Positions 38,201 to 42,834 of a DNA stretch of 64,000 nt are shown piece by piece. This DNA is from Porites lobata (taxonomy: Eukaryota > Cnidaria > Anthozoa > Scleractinia > Poritidae): positions 45,001 through 109,000 of the forward strand of contig CALNXK010000570.1 of NCBI GenBank assembly GCA_942486035.1. Direction: 5' to 3'. The notes under the pieces were generated by a model that worked only from the letters and a program-made list of their open reading frames with translations, did not search any database and was not told the DNA's origin. Numbering within the stretch: the first letter of the stretch is position 1; each line of letters opens with the position of its first letter. The translations under genes were made by a program, and so were the position numbers.

Positions 38201-40480
38201 GTAAAACAAGAATCTTCATTTCATACTTGCTATTTACTCAATCCAAGATTTCTACACTTACATCGTGGCACTGTTGCCAAAAAATATAACTGGTTATGAT
38301 ATAAATAGCCGGAAAAATGAACACCTTATGGAACGATTCCCTTTCAAGGTTTTACAACAACGTTGAATGGTTATTCCCTCGCCCTTCTCTTTTAGTCTTT
38401 ATTTATAATTAGATTTAAAGTTTGTTACACAATTCGGAATACTTGACCATGACATTTACCTTGGTTTTAAGAGTTCTTTTATTCTATTGAAAGTTAAAAA
38501 GTAAAGGCGCGTCACATACGTCGGTACTTCGAAATGATCATTTCATAATTATCTGAAAGACAAACCTTTTTAAACCCCCTCTTTATCAGTACTCCGTTTT
38601 ACGGGTATTTAAAGCTACTTGAAGCTACACGGAAAGAATTTCTCACACCTGGCCATGGACATCAGTCTCAAGACCTCTCACACAGAAGACTCCAAGGGCT
38701 ACGCAATAACCAACTGTGTCAATCGTTGCTCCTCAAAAAAGGGAAAACGTAAATTATTGTGTAGTAGAATGCTTACCTGACCCAATGGGAATTGTGATTC
38801 CAAAAATTGCGTGAATATTCTTGGACATCTCCAAGTTGATAAAATGATCATTTTTTAGCTTTTTCCTTGCTGCTGAAGGAAGAGGATATCGACATGTCCT
38901 CAAAGGACGCCAGTTGTGATCCAAATTATGTCTGTGTGTTGGACACACGAACATTTCTTCTTGCCGGTGTTTTGGCACATCAGATCGAATAGCCCTGCCC
39001 TGACTAGTATCAGTTCGTACTCCATCATTCCAGATAGTTTTGAAAGATTGCATGTCTTCAAGTGGATCGTTATATCTTCCTGGCATTCTCGCAACCTACA
39101 TACTGTATCCGAACCTCGAAAACCTCCACAACTAGATTTTCCGAAGCCCGAGAAAGAAAACTTTACTGTATCAGTAGCCATGTTACCCCTTGTTTGTTTA
39201 GTGTCCAGTCCAGTAGGACTGGGGATGAAATACAAAGTCACGCATATTTCAACTTTAATCTGAACTGGGTTAAATCGCCTTGTTAGCGACTCATCGCGTT
39301 TTATTTGCAAAGAATAGTGTTTTATTTGCTCTAGAAATTTCCCCGCGATGTCTTGAAGAGTAATCTCAATGAACAAGATTGCATCCAACTAATTTTAGCA
39401 AAAGACCTTTCAGGACGGTGTCACGAACCAGTCACGCTCGCGGATACTGCCATTTTATAAACAAGATAACTTCTTGAAACGGACCAAGGACATGGAATCA
39501 ACGGCCAATATAGTTTCAGATGATTGAGAAATAACCTTAAAATGTGAAAGAACTTGGATAAGACCCATCAAGCCATCAAATAAAGTTGGACTTTGACAAG
39601 CAGATCGACAAGGCGAGTGTTCGTTAATTATCTGGTTTACGAAATTTCTGGAAATTCAAACGGCGGTCTATTCTGAAAACGTGGAGAGCACAAAAATTTT
39701 ATTCCTTGTTGAGTTTTATTATCATTTCTAGATTGTATTCATGCAGATAGCGAAGTTCAGACAGGTGCCACACTTTTTAAAATTACCCTCAAAGTTGAGC
39801 TACTTTCGTGTTTTGATGGAAAGCCGAAAACACCTGCTGGGGAAAAAATCATTACCGTTCAAATAAACAAATAATTCGGAACTATGATATGGCTAGGAAA
39901 TCTACAGTGGTGTATCTGTATACGGAAAAGAAAATCAGTCTTTTTGAGCCAGTTGTTTGTTTTCTAGAGCGCGGTCAATATTAGCGATTTTTCCACTTTG
40001 AACGGCTATGGCGCTGGCGCTGACCGCCCGGAAATTCAAAAATTCGTAAAAAAATATATTTATCACTTTCGGTCAAAGGAAATGCATTTTTGCAACTACT
40101 AAGGTCGAGGCCTTAATATCCCAGAATATCAGGAAAATTATTTTTTTGATCCAAAATCACTGGTCGGTTTTTACGGAGACACGCTCTTAAGTAAGTTGTG
40201 CATCCTGTTTTACGTCGTTTGCAAAGTCGTTTGCTTTAATTCCCAGGTATTCATGCCATAACTTTTTCAAAATATCATCTCTCATTTTTTACTTCTCTAA
40301 TTTCAGAGGTACCTTGGAAGCTGATGACGTAATCGGTAAGGAATGAGAGCTTCTTTCTGTGTTGATGTACTGTTGAACAGGTTTGTTAATTCAAAGTATG
40401 TTTTCTCTTCAGATGTTGATAGTTATGAAGACGGCGATGGACAGGTCTTAAGAGATACATTGAACAGATGTGAAATATAA
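3469..40480 (+). CDS. LRR-Roc-COR-glycosyltransferase-OTU fusion protein, whole-gene model
   Basis: Proposed join: 3469..5212, 15994..16445, 16984..17711, 19962..20211, 21662..22447 (two frameshifts), 23568..24795, 25792..25866, 26040..26290, 27878..28148, 34260..34305, 40307..40335, 40413..40480. The total is 5928 nt, about 1975 residues plus stop. Every junction has GT..AG borders and matching phase (1,0,2,0,0,1,1,0,1,2,1). Approximate layout: LRRs 1-581, Roc 582-960, COR 975-1290, GT4 glycosyltransferase 1330-1725, linker to 1754, OTU protease 1755-1928, acidic tail to 1975. ROCO proteins use Roc as a GTP switch and COR for dimerisation. The GT and OTU domains would add sugar transfer and ubiquitin removal. 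The LRR-Roc-COR part resembles MFHAS1-like proteins; the two C-terminal enzymes are not part of that family. The exon chain is inferred, and the GT/OTU part could in principle be a separate downstream gene. Confidence 0.7.
3754..5133 (+). repeat. 276-bp higher-order tandem repeats inside the LRR exon
   Basis: Blocks of four LRRs (92 residues, 276 bp) start at 3754, 4030, 4306, 4582 and 4858. The middle units are nearly identical at the DNA level, including silent positions, and differ by only a few bases. The last block diverges in its second half. This points to recent unequal crossing-over or gene conversion that lengthened the repeat domain four repeats at a time. Confidence 0.9.
5213..5555 (+). 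other. Start of intron 1, shared with the duplicate at 59.7 kb
   Basis: The sequence after the LRR exon, to about 5470, is also found at about 59715-59950, so it belongs to the duplicated unit. No coding exon is seen. The duplicate match stops close to where the next mobile element begins. Confidence 0.55.
5556..7072. mobile_element. Inverted-repeat element with GGGTCGA heptamer arrays in its arms
   Basis: About 5560-5900 is an imperfect inverse of about 6730-7070. Both arms hold a run of the heptamer GGGTCGA (5594-5614; CCTCGAC copies at 6983-7035) and a conserved segment with GCCCCGAC..GTCACGCAACG. The interior is AT-rich, with a long C-run near 6666-6684 and no convincing coding frame. 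It looks like a non-autonomous DNA transposon. Exact ends and target duplication could not be fixed. Confidence 0.5.
8876..9290. repeat. Repeat-like segment with GCGCGAAGCGCGC palindrome
   Basis: The short palindrome CGCGCGAAGCGCGCC is followed by tandem GACC units (gtgaccgaccgaccgtcc) and a TTGACAGCTGTCAA palindrome near 9121. Open frames exist on both strands (8699-9100 plus, 8876-9106 minus), but neither has recognisable domains. I treat this as non-coding repeat DNA. Confidence 0.4.
9107..10702. other. Interior of the large TTAA element, no gene seen
   Basis: The only notable frame (9514-9756, 80 residues) is hydrophobic but has no Met start and no family likeness. Otherwise AT-rich, unstructured sequence. 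Confidence 0.4.
10828..12535. mobile_element. 1.7-kb palindrome: two head-to-head copies of a ~765-bp element
   Basis: Copy one (10828-11592) and copy two (11773-12535) are near-identical inverses separated by about 180 bp. Each copy starts and ends with TATATACACWC / GTGTGTATATA, so each looks like a complete element with its own short inverted ends. A 69-codon open frame beginning MIQEDDLLPRATEPP occurs once per copy (10966-11175 minus; 12188-12397 plus) with two residue differences. It matches no family I know. Confidence 0.65.
12560..12695. repeat. 20-bp GC-rich minisatellite in the left arm
   Basis: Six units of GTCCAAAGTCGCGGTCGCGG run from 12581, with A/T alternation at one position, preceded by GGGTCGC heptamers. 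GC content is far above the surroundings. It is read in several frames as Arg-rich peptides, which I consider artefacts. Confidence 0.9.
14884..15042. repeat. Inverted counterpart of the 20-bp minisatellite
   Basis: Seven units of CCGCGACTTTGGACCCGCGA type, the reverse complement of the array at 12.6 kb, lie at the mirrored position of the right arm. The unit number differs between the arms (six against seven), so the arrays have changed length since the arms were copied. Confidence 0.9.
15273..15993 (+). other. 3' part of intron 1, duplicated at 63.36 kb
   Basis: From about 15560 to the acceptor this sequence is matched by 63360-63815, so it is ancestral intron rather than inserted DNA. It contains a C-run at 15871-15888. 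The open frame continues upstream of the acceptor only by chance. Confidence 0.6.
15994..16445 (+). CDS. Exon 2: Roc GTPase domain, first part
   Basis: The acceptor CACTAG/TC at 15993 restores a Val codon with the G left by exon 1; the alternative acceptor TTTAG at 16002 is also in phase and would remove three residues. The Walker A/P-loop GQDRAGKT sits at about residues 617-624 after VYRGRVLLIG. A long charged, Lys/Glu-rich insertion follows before the G3 motif in the next exon, longer than in small GTPases but seen in MFHAS1-like proteins. The exon ends at CAG/GTTTGT in phase 0. Confidence 0.85.
16446..16983 (+). other. Intron 2
   Basis: AT-rich intron with several ATTATTCC motifs at 16735-16870 in both orientations, possibly a degraded short element. 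A frame that opens at 16729 has no protein likeness. The acceptor is CTACAG at 16978-16983. Confidence 0.55.
16984..17711 (+). CDS. Exon 3: Roc GTPase domain, second part
   Basis: The exon reads VGDPNEDSVSELTLTG and continues to the switch motif WDFAGQ (G3, DxxG) followed by HLYYASHPVFLSSRALYILV, a typical Roc core strand. The nucleotide-specificity motif appears as VGTHADK (G4, the THxD form of ROCO proteins). All three GTPase motifs are intact, so GTP binding is expected. The exon ends with donor AAG/GTAAAA at 17712 in phase 2 after the residues RIPI. The region links Roc to COR. Confidence 0.88.
18110..19750. mobile_element. Foldback element in intron 3
   Basis: About 18115-18640 is an imperfect inverse of about 19220-19745. 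For example CATACCTGGGAATTGGCTTG at 18606 pairs with CCAAGCCAGTTCTCAGGTATG at 19228, and TAGCTTTTAGGTAGATAA at 18201 pairs with the segment at 19645-19662. The arms are ~500 bp with a ~580-bp non-coding loop. The whole lies inside the intron between exons 3 and 4 (17712-19961). No transposase is visible and target duplications are not clear. Confidence 0.65.
19962..20211 (+). CDS. Exon 4: COR domain, first part
   Basis: The acceptor CTAG at 19961 completes an Arg codon with the two bases left by exon 3. The translation WLNFEKVINALLSKPVYYLS..EEFTTMVNFYHDLRIIIQHRGTVILSAKWL has the hallmark 'short-circuit helix, FHDLG-like, winged helix' pattern of the COR N-terminal lobe (here FYHDLR). The exon ends at ATG/GTAAGA in phase 0 after PDFTKM. 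COR mediates dimerisation in ROCO proteins. Confidence 0.85.
20907..21575 (-). mobile_element. 5'-truncated LINE fragment (reverse transcriptase C-terminus) in intron 4
   Basis: Read on the minus strand, the segment encodes pieces of a LINE RT C-terminal region in several frames: LPILGDTFQENCKYSEHVRA, then SLRDEGFSQGQVDHLFSALV, then NFTYGLPIYGAVDSDLTVVQ, then DCQLSNIIPKKKETKYKRRN and DIKTDRFKNVF before a stop. Frameshifts and a stop break it. It ends in an (ATTG)n tail (CAAT repeats at 20907-20938 on the plus strand), as LINE 3' ends often do. It inserted opposite to the host gene. Confidence 0.75.
21662..22447 (+). CDS. Exon 5: COR domain, second part, with two compensating frameshifts
   Basis: From acceptor CTTAG at 21661 the frame reads VPKFAKHWKEVEESGVLSME to LPTLYQNGA near 22044. 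The homologous continuation (EFVIENKTVHDFVLICKKQF) is one frame away, starting at about 22045. It runs through CPYCQREKCSSHNQIACSHE, a Cys/His-rich stretch, to a stop at 22393. Removing one A from the run 22375-22380 restores KKKPTDEVLTVPGKQKWFSQ in the original frame to the donor AAG/GTAGGT at 22448 (phase 0). The shifts cancel, so net length is preserved. A second donor GAG/GTAAGA at 22348 is also phase 0 and would avoid the second shift. A GTG at 22045 is not a start codon. Confidence 0.75.
22513..23040. mobile_element. MITE, ends CGTAAAATTCCGAAAATACG, in intron 5
   Basis: The left end CGTAAAATTCCGAAAATACG is the inverse of CGTATTTTCGGACTTTTACG at the right end. It has internal runs of TATAAGCCCCTCC type. 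A related, shorter copy lies at 28970-29304, so this is a family. It is non-coding. Confidence 0.7.
23568..24795 (+). CDS. Exon 6: GT4-type glycosyltransferase domain
   Basis: The acceptor TGTACAG at 23567 starts a Pro/Ser linker (DVCTPSSPPPSSSSSDAEQG) followed by a full two-lobe GT-B fold domain. The N-lobe has LLANEWGSSRGGLSTINRTL, the glycine-rich loop of glycogen-synthase-like GTs. The C-lobe has GRGDFEDFSLKGYD and PSRTEGFGLTALEAMSAG, in which E1634 and E1642 form the EX7E motif that binds the nucleotide-sugar donor. The size (~400 residues) is normal for GT4. The catalytic elements look intact; acceptor and donor are unknown. It has no convincing own start codon, and one uninterrupted exon encodes the whole domain, unlike the divided Roc, COR and OTU. 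The exon ends at TATG/GTAAGA in phase 1. Confidence 0.88.
24796..25791 (+). other. Intron 6 with a perfect 14-bp inverted repeat
   Basis: AGGGTGTTATCCAC (25248-25261) is the inverse of GTGGATAACACCCT (25279-25292), with a 17-nt loop. This is probably the tip of a repeat element whose ends I could not place. No coding exon is seen. Confidence 0.5.
25792..25866 (+). CDS. Exon 7: linker between glycosyltransferase and OTU domains
   Basis: This 75-nt exon starts after TTTTACAG. It reads VEKTQADTVPQNDFENDAAK then GSIT, a polar acidic linker, and ends in phase 1 at ACTG/GTGATG. The donor is weaker than the others in the model. Phase agrees on both sides. Confidence 0.6.
26040..26290 (+). CDS. Exon 8: OTU cysteine protease domain, catalytic Cys part
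   Basis: After acceptor TTTACAG the frame reads ELIFLALQQILLEARTESSK, then AISDNQGQGNCMFFALSEQL, matching the OTU signature (D..G.GNC.F.ALS). The predicted catalytic Cys is about residue 1802 and the preceding Asp about 1795. The downstream helix MSHDELRRTIVQHLRENPSL fits the OTU fold. The exon ends at CTG/GTAAGT in phase 0. OTU proteases cleave ubiquitin chains, so the product is predicted to be a deubiquitinase or a ubiquitin-like deconjugase. Confidence 0.88.
26405..26728. mobile_element. Probable MITE in intron 8
   Basis: The left part (GTTCTAACGTATCCGAAATA, then GTGTCCACACG) is loosely mirrored by CGTGTGGACGG and GATACGTTTGGACGGGGCC on the right. The ends are degenerate and no target duplication is clear. 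The rest of intron 8 (26291-27877) shows no exon. Confidence 0.4.
27878..28148 (+). CDS. Exon 9: OTU protease domain, catalytic His part
   Basis: After acceptor CTTACAG the frame reads LDGTELFHFVDGYSSWDAYL, then ANGTWGDHVILHGAANCFQT, and ends with HLHELHYVSLIPQKG. The HYVS segment (His about residue 1919) matches the catalytic His strand of OTU proteases, and WGDH.IL.A.A matches the usual core. With exon 8 both catalytic residues are present, so the enzyme should be active. The donor GAG/GTAAAG at 28149 leaves phase 1. If it is ignored, the frame stops three codons later (GKDD, stop), a possible shorter isoform. Confidence 0.88.
28970..29304. mobile_element. MITE, ends TACCGTAAAAATCCGAAAAT, in intron 9
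   Basis: The left end TACCGTAAAAATCCGAAAAT is mirrored by ATTTTCGAAATTTTACGGTA, with internal ATAAGCCCCTCC runs. It is the same family as the copy in intron 5 at 22513-23040. Confidence 0.7.
29305..33411 (+). other. Intron 9 body, no firm exon
   Basis: Long intronic stretch. It holds the small MITE at 30435-30560 and a GGGTCGC heptamer run at 33268-33298, related to the arrays in the intron 1 element. A possible small exon at 32851-32897 (CAG acceptor, GTAAAG donor, frame EQPQRPMFGIHKLFK) is compatible with the phase of exon 9, but its downstream phase does not fit exon 10. Nothing else is supported. Confidence 0.45.
30435..30560. mobile_element. 126-bp MITE, ends CAGGGGCGGATCCAGG, with TAATT repeats
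   Basis: The left CAGGGGCGGATCCAGG is mirrored by CCTAGATCCGCCCCTG. TAATT lies directly outside both ends (30430-30434 and 30561-30565) as a 5-bp duplication. It is non-coding. Confidence 0.7.
33412..33623 (+). CDS. Possible alternative last exon of the fusion gene
   Basis: After the acceptor CTGTTTTAG the frame compatible with the phase of exon 9 gives GHFCAVRNFSGSSSYRSESL, then YQLACEEDNKNISPLLEKVG and RELFQVSIYVHLCNQLQQAA, with a stop at 33621-33623. The composition (helical, polar, few rare residues) looks coding over about 70 codons. If used it would give an isoform without the acidic tail of exons 10-12. A second frame is also open here, so this is only a candidate. Confidence 0.35.
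33648..33860. mobile_element. MITE, ends CAGGGGCGTAGCTAACC
   Basis: The left CAGGGGCGTAGCTAACC is mirrored by GGTTACGCCCCTG on the right. The CAGGGGCGTAGC start resembles hAT-type ends, but I see no clear 8-bp duplication. It is non-coding. Confidence 0.6.
34260..34305 (+). CDS. Exon 10: start of acidic tail
   Basis: A 46-nt exon after GTTGTCTTCAG. Joined to the G of exon 9 it reads DYPDVEPTVGRLRIE and leaves two bases (phase 2) at donor AAAG/GTGACA. It fits phase on both sides; evidence is otherwise only composition. Confidence 0.5.
34979..35038 (-). repeat. tRNA-derived repeat or tRNA pseudogene
   Basis: On the minus strand TAGCTCGGTGGTTGAGG (35031-35015) fits a pol III A box and TGTTCGACTCCC (34990-34979) fits a B box; start-to-start distance is 41 nt. 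The acceptor-stem bases do not pair, so it is not a working tRNA but could be the head of a SINE. Confidence 0.4.
36600..36970 (-). pseudogene. Transposon-borne protein exon, interrupted by a 70-bp insertion
   Basis: On the minus strand the frame reads STDVETLQMEWALSKAHAG, then EVKEYLTAKFETGERTGRKA and DPVQVEKDMRTARN. The block GRKADPxxVxKDMRTARN is, as I recall, a recurrent motif of repetitive cnidarian proteins of unknown function; I cannot name the family. Upstream the frame (NKIRKDWATKFTSVDVAVKK) is cut off by the insertion at 36799-36868. When insertion and one 9-bp duplication are left out of the reading, the two halves are in the same frame, so the exon was intact before the insertion. 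The 3' limit of the exon is uncertain. Confidence 0.55.
36799..36868. mobile_element. 70-bp MITE with perfect 9-bp target duplication
   Basis: TAGCCTGCGTCGCAG at the left end is the inverse of CTGCAACGCAGGCTA at the right (one mismatch in 15). ATGATTCGG is present directly outside both ends (36790-36798 and 36869-36877). Nine-base duplications are typical of Mutator-like (MULE) transposons. It interrupts the coding exon of the larger transposon. Confidence 0.85.
38777..39181 (-). pseudogene. Transposon-borne protein, first exon, frameshifted
   Basis: The frame starts MATDTVKFSFSGFGKSSCGG at 39181 and shifts by one near 39090 into PGRYNDPLEDMQSFKTIWND. It continues to EEMFVCPTHRHNLDHNWRPL and FGITIPIGSG at the donor CAG/GTAAGC (minus strand, 38776). 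The C..THRH..L...W..C spacing suggests a zinc-binding segment. It lies just inside the right inverted repeat, as a transposon gene should. Together with the exon at 36.6-37.0 kb it probably formed one protein. The function is not known to me. Confidence 0.55.
40307..40335 (+). CDS. Exon 11: 29-nt microexon
   Basis: After acceptor TAATTTCAG the exon completes an Arg codon, reads GTLEADDVI, and leaves one base at the strong donor ATCG/GTAAGG. Phase fits exons 10 and 12. It is acidic like its neighbours. Confidence 0.5.
40413..40480 (+). CDS. Exon 12: C-terminus and stop
   Basis: After acceptor CTCTTCAG the exon completes an Asp codon, then reads VDSYEDGDGQVLRDTLNRCE, Ile and TAA (40478-40480). 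The tail is acidic. A possible polyadenylation signal AATAAA lies at 40630-40635, 150 nt after the stop. Confidence 0.55.
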
Positions 40481-40629
40481 GAAATAAGTGATCTTTATTC
40501 ACCCTCGGCAAGTACGTATATATAGCAAAAACTGGTGATGCTATACCTAATTCTAATAACGTTGTCTTAGTAAAATGCCAAAAGGAAAAACGAAAAAAAG
40601 GAATAAGCCAAGAATGAATAAGGCTTACT

Positions 40630-40635
40630 AATAAA
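40630..40635 (+). other. Candidate polyadenylation signal AATAAA
   Basis: First AATAAA downstream of the TAA at 40480 on the plus strand, 150 nt away. AT-rich sequence makes chance matches likely, so this is only a candidate. Confidence 0.3.
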
Positions 40636-42317
40636 CCACTATAAGATGCATTCATTTGCAGCATAGACTTTTTTTAAGGCGTAAAAAACAACTGCAGAAG
40701 TGACAGCTATTCGCGAATGTTGTTAATGAATGCAACCTATGTGTTGCTAAAGTGGTTTATTAGCAAGCCTAATTTGAGGATCGTTCCCGAACTGCTCTGC
40801 GAGGAGCCTAATAGTATGGAGCCGCGAGTTCTGCACTAGTGATAAGTAAAATGGAACGTAAGTCCGACAGTTTGACGTAGTTGAGAGACTTTCAGAAGGA
40901 CAGAACAATTTATTTTTAAAGTAACACTTACAATTGTAATCCTTGACTGGGTTTCTTACACGTTTTCTACCTTACATTTTCATCCTGTTCCTTCTCTCTT
41001 TTCTTCCTCAGTTTCTCCCTTTGTCATTTTCAGTTTCTTGCTGTTTTGTTCTCTGTTTTTCTTTCTACTTTTCTTTCTTTCTCTTAGTCTTTTTCCTCTT
41101 TCCGTTTGATTACAGATTTTCCCTACTTTTATACTCTATCCCTTCTAACGTATCTTCAAAGACTCTTTAATAATTCATAAAGAAAAAACAAAAGAAATTT
41201 TATGTTTAATAAGTGTCTTGATATCTTATAAAGACACCGCTAAACTTTACGTCCATGACATCACATCTCAATTGACCAATCATGTCAATAAACAGAGTTA
41301 AATACTATTAATTGAAGTCCCAGGAGTGATCAAGGTCAATTTTCTTCAATAATATCAATACGTAACTAAAAGTAAAGGTTATAATGATCACCTAAAAGAA
41401 ACTCTCTGATCTTAAAACAAATTCTCTCAACTAATTCTTTAAGAAAATGTATGGAGATCAGTCTGGAGAATTTGTATGTGGATATTGGGATAAAAGGAGT
41501 TAATTAGCACAGAAACCTTGTGAGTTAATTTTCAGCATGGTGGTTTAGCTGTACATGGACTTCATTTGCGCGTGTGTTTTGTAGGTTATCTTCAGGGGCA
41601 CCCAACGTCAGTTTTCGGAAAATATCTGTTCGGAAGAAGATTTGGGATCTAGAATTTTCGGAACATTTGTTGTAAAATTTCTTGCTTGCCTGTCTCTCCT
41701 AGGATTTTCGGACATCTTTAAAATGGTATAATTGCCTATTTTTAACGGATTTTTACCCTACAAAGGTTACCTAGAATTTTCGAATCCTTTTTTCTGGCTG
41801 AAATTTTCGAAAAGGTAAGTTTTGATCCCTATAATTTTCGGATCACTAGACTTTCAGCTAGGAAATCCGAACAGATGAAAAGTTTTTAGGGGATAAAAAT
41901 ATGCCTATATCTACCGTTTAAATTCTAAAATACGTTCAACAATGCTATTTTTAAGTGGTTTTGAACCATATTCTCGTTGGGGGCCCCTGTATCTTGGGAA
42001 AAAGAATCCAATATATCAACAGGAGACGACAATTCGCCACGTGGTAAATGTGAGTTTTTTTACATACCAAGTGGCAGTTAATTTTTGCGAGAGCCTTAAT
42101 GTTGTATTCCAATCTGCTTTTCTCACTGGGAGTTAATTACACGAGTTTTGTGCGTTCAGTTGAGTCAAAATACAGGCAAACACTGGGTAAGTGGGTGGGG
42201 CGGCGGGGTGTGCGGCTTATTTTTGCGATTTAATTTTTTTACTTTAGTTTTTTTGGTTAAAAAATCCTTAAAAATTGCAAACATTTAGTGCAACACGATT
42301 TTAGATTTGATGATTGA
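40636..42317. repeat. Intergenic; dispersed ATTTTCGGA repeats
   Basis: A pyrimidine-rich stretch (40970-41120) is followed at 41600-41880 by at least six copies of an A/TATTTTCGGA-like core at irregular spacing. Open frames here are low-complexity and I do not call a gene. Confidence 0.4.
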
Positions 42318-42834
42318 AATAGACCTTGTCACGGTTTTGGAAGCCATCTTGACTAATAGGCAACCACGTAAGGAATTGCAGTGTTTGAATGAGAATCTAA
42401 TGTCGAATAATTTTCGTAAAACGGCTTTTCTGAAAAAAAAAAAAAAAGATTTGTAAACTTGAGCTACTCAGCAAAAAATTCTAGTAATAAATACTGTGCT
42501 TAAATTTCTCCAGACGCTTGCTTTTATTAGATTTTCTATATATTTGTCTACAATTTCTCCCGGGAAATTTTTCAGTCGGCAGGAAGGAAAATTTTTACCG
42601 ACAAATGTATATAAAATTTCAAAAAGTAGTTCTAGCGCAGTTAGCTACATGTAACGCTGTAAAATTTTTTCAGTAGAATCGTTAGGAGTGAAGCTTTAGT
42701 TTACAATCCATATTTTCCTCAGAACAGTCGTTTAACGGAAATTATTCGACATTAGATTCTAACACCAACACTGTAATTTCTCACGCGGTTGCCTAATCGT
42801 CAAAATGGCTTTCAAAACCGTGACAAGGTCTATT
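42318..42834. mobile_element. Inverted-repeat MITE, ends AATAGACCTTGTCACGGTTTT
   Basis: AATAGACCTTGTCACGGTTT at the left end is mirrored by AAACCGTGACAAGGTCTATT at the right. Inverted similarity continues inward for about 120 bp (for example ATTAGATTCTAACACC opposite its counterpart at 42396). The interior is AT-rich and non-coding. Confidence 0.7.

Larger units (their letters stand above)
35207..40186. mobile_element. 5.0-kb TTAA-flanked DNA transposon with ~1-kb terminal inverted repeats
   Basis: Left end GAGCGTGTCTCCGTAAAAAC (35207) is mirrored at 40186, with TTAA outside both ends (35203-35206, 40187-40190). Inverted similarity continues for about 1 kb (to ~36200 on the left, ~39210 on the right) with scattered differences. 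TTAA duplications are made by piggyBac and Kolobok transposases. The interior carries minus-strand exons of a protein family (38777-39181 and about 36600-36970), both damaged. It sits in intron 10 of the fusion gene, about 120 bp before exon 11. Confidence 0.75.

Noticed and set aside
40943..41170. 75-codon Phe/Leu-rich frame
   Set aside because: It is the translation of a pyrimidine-rich low-complexity tract.
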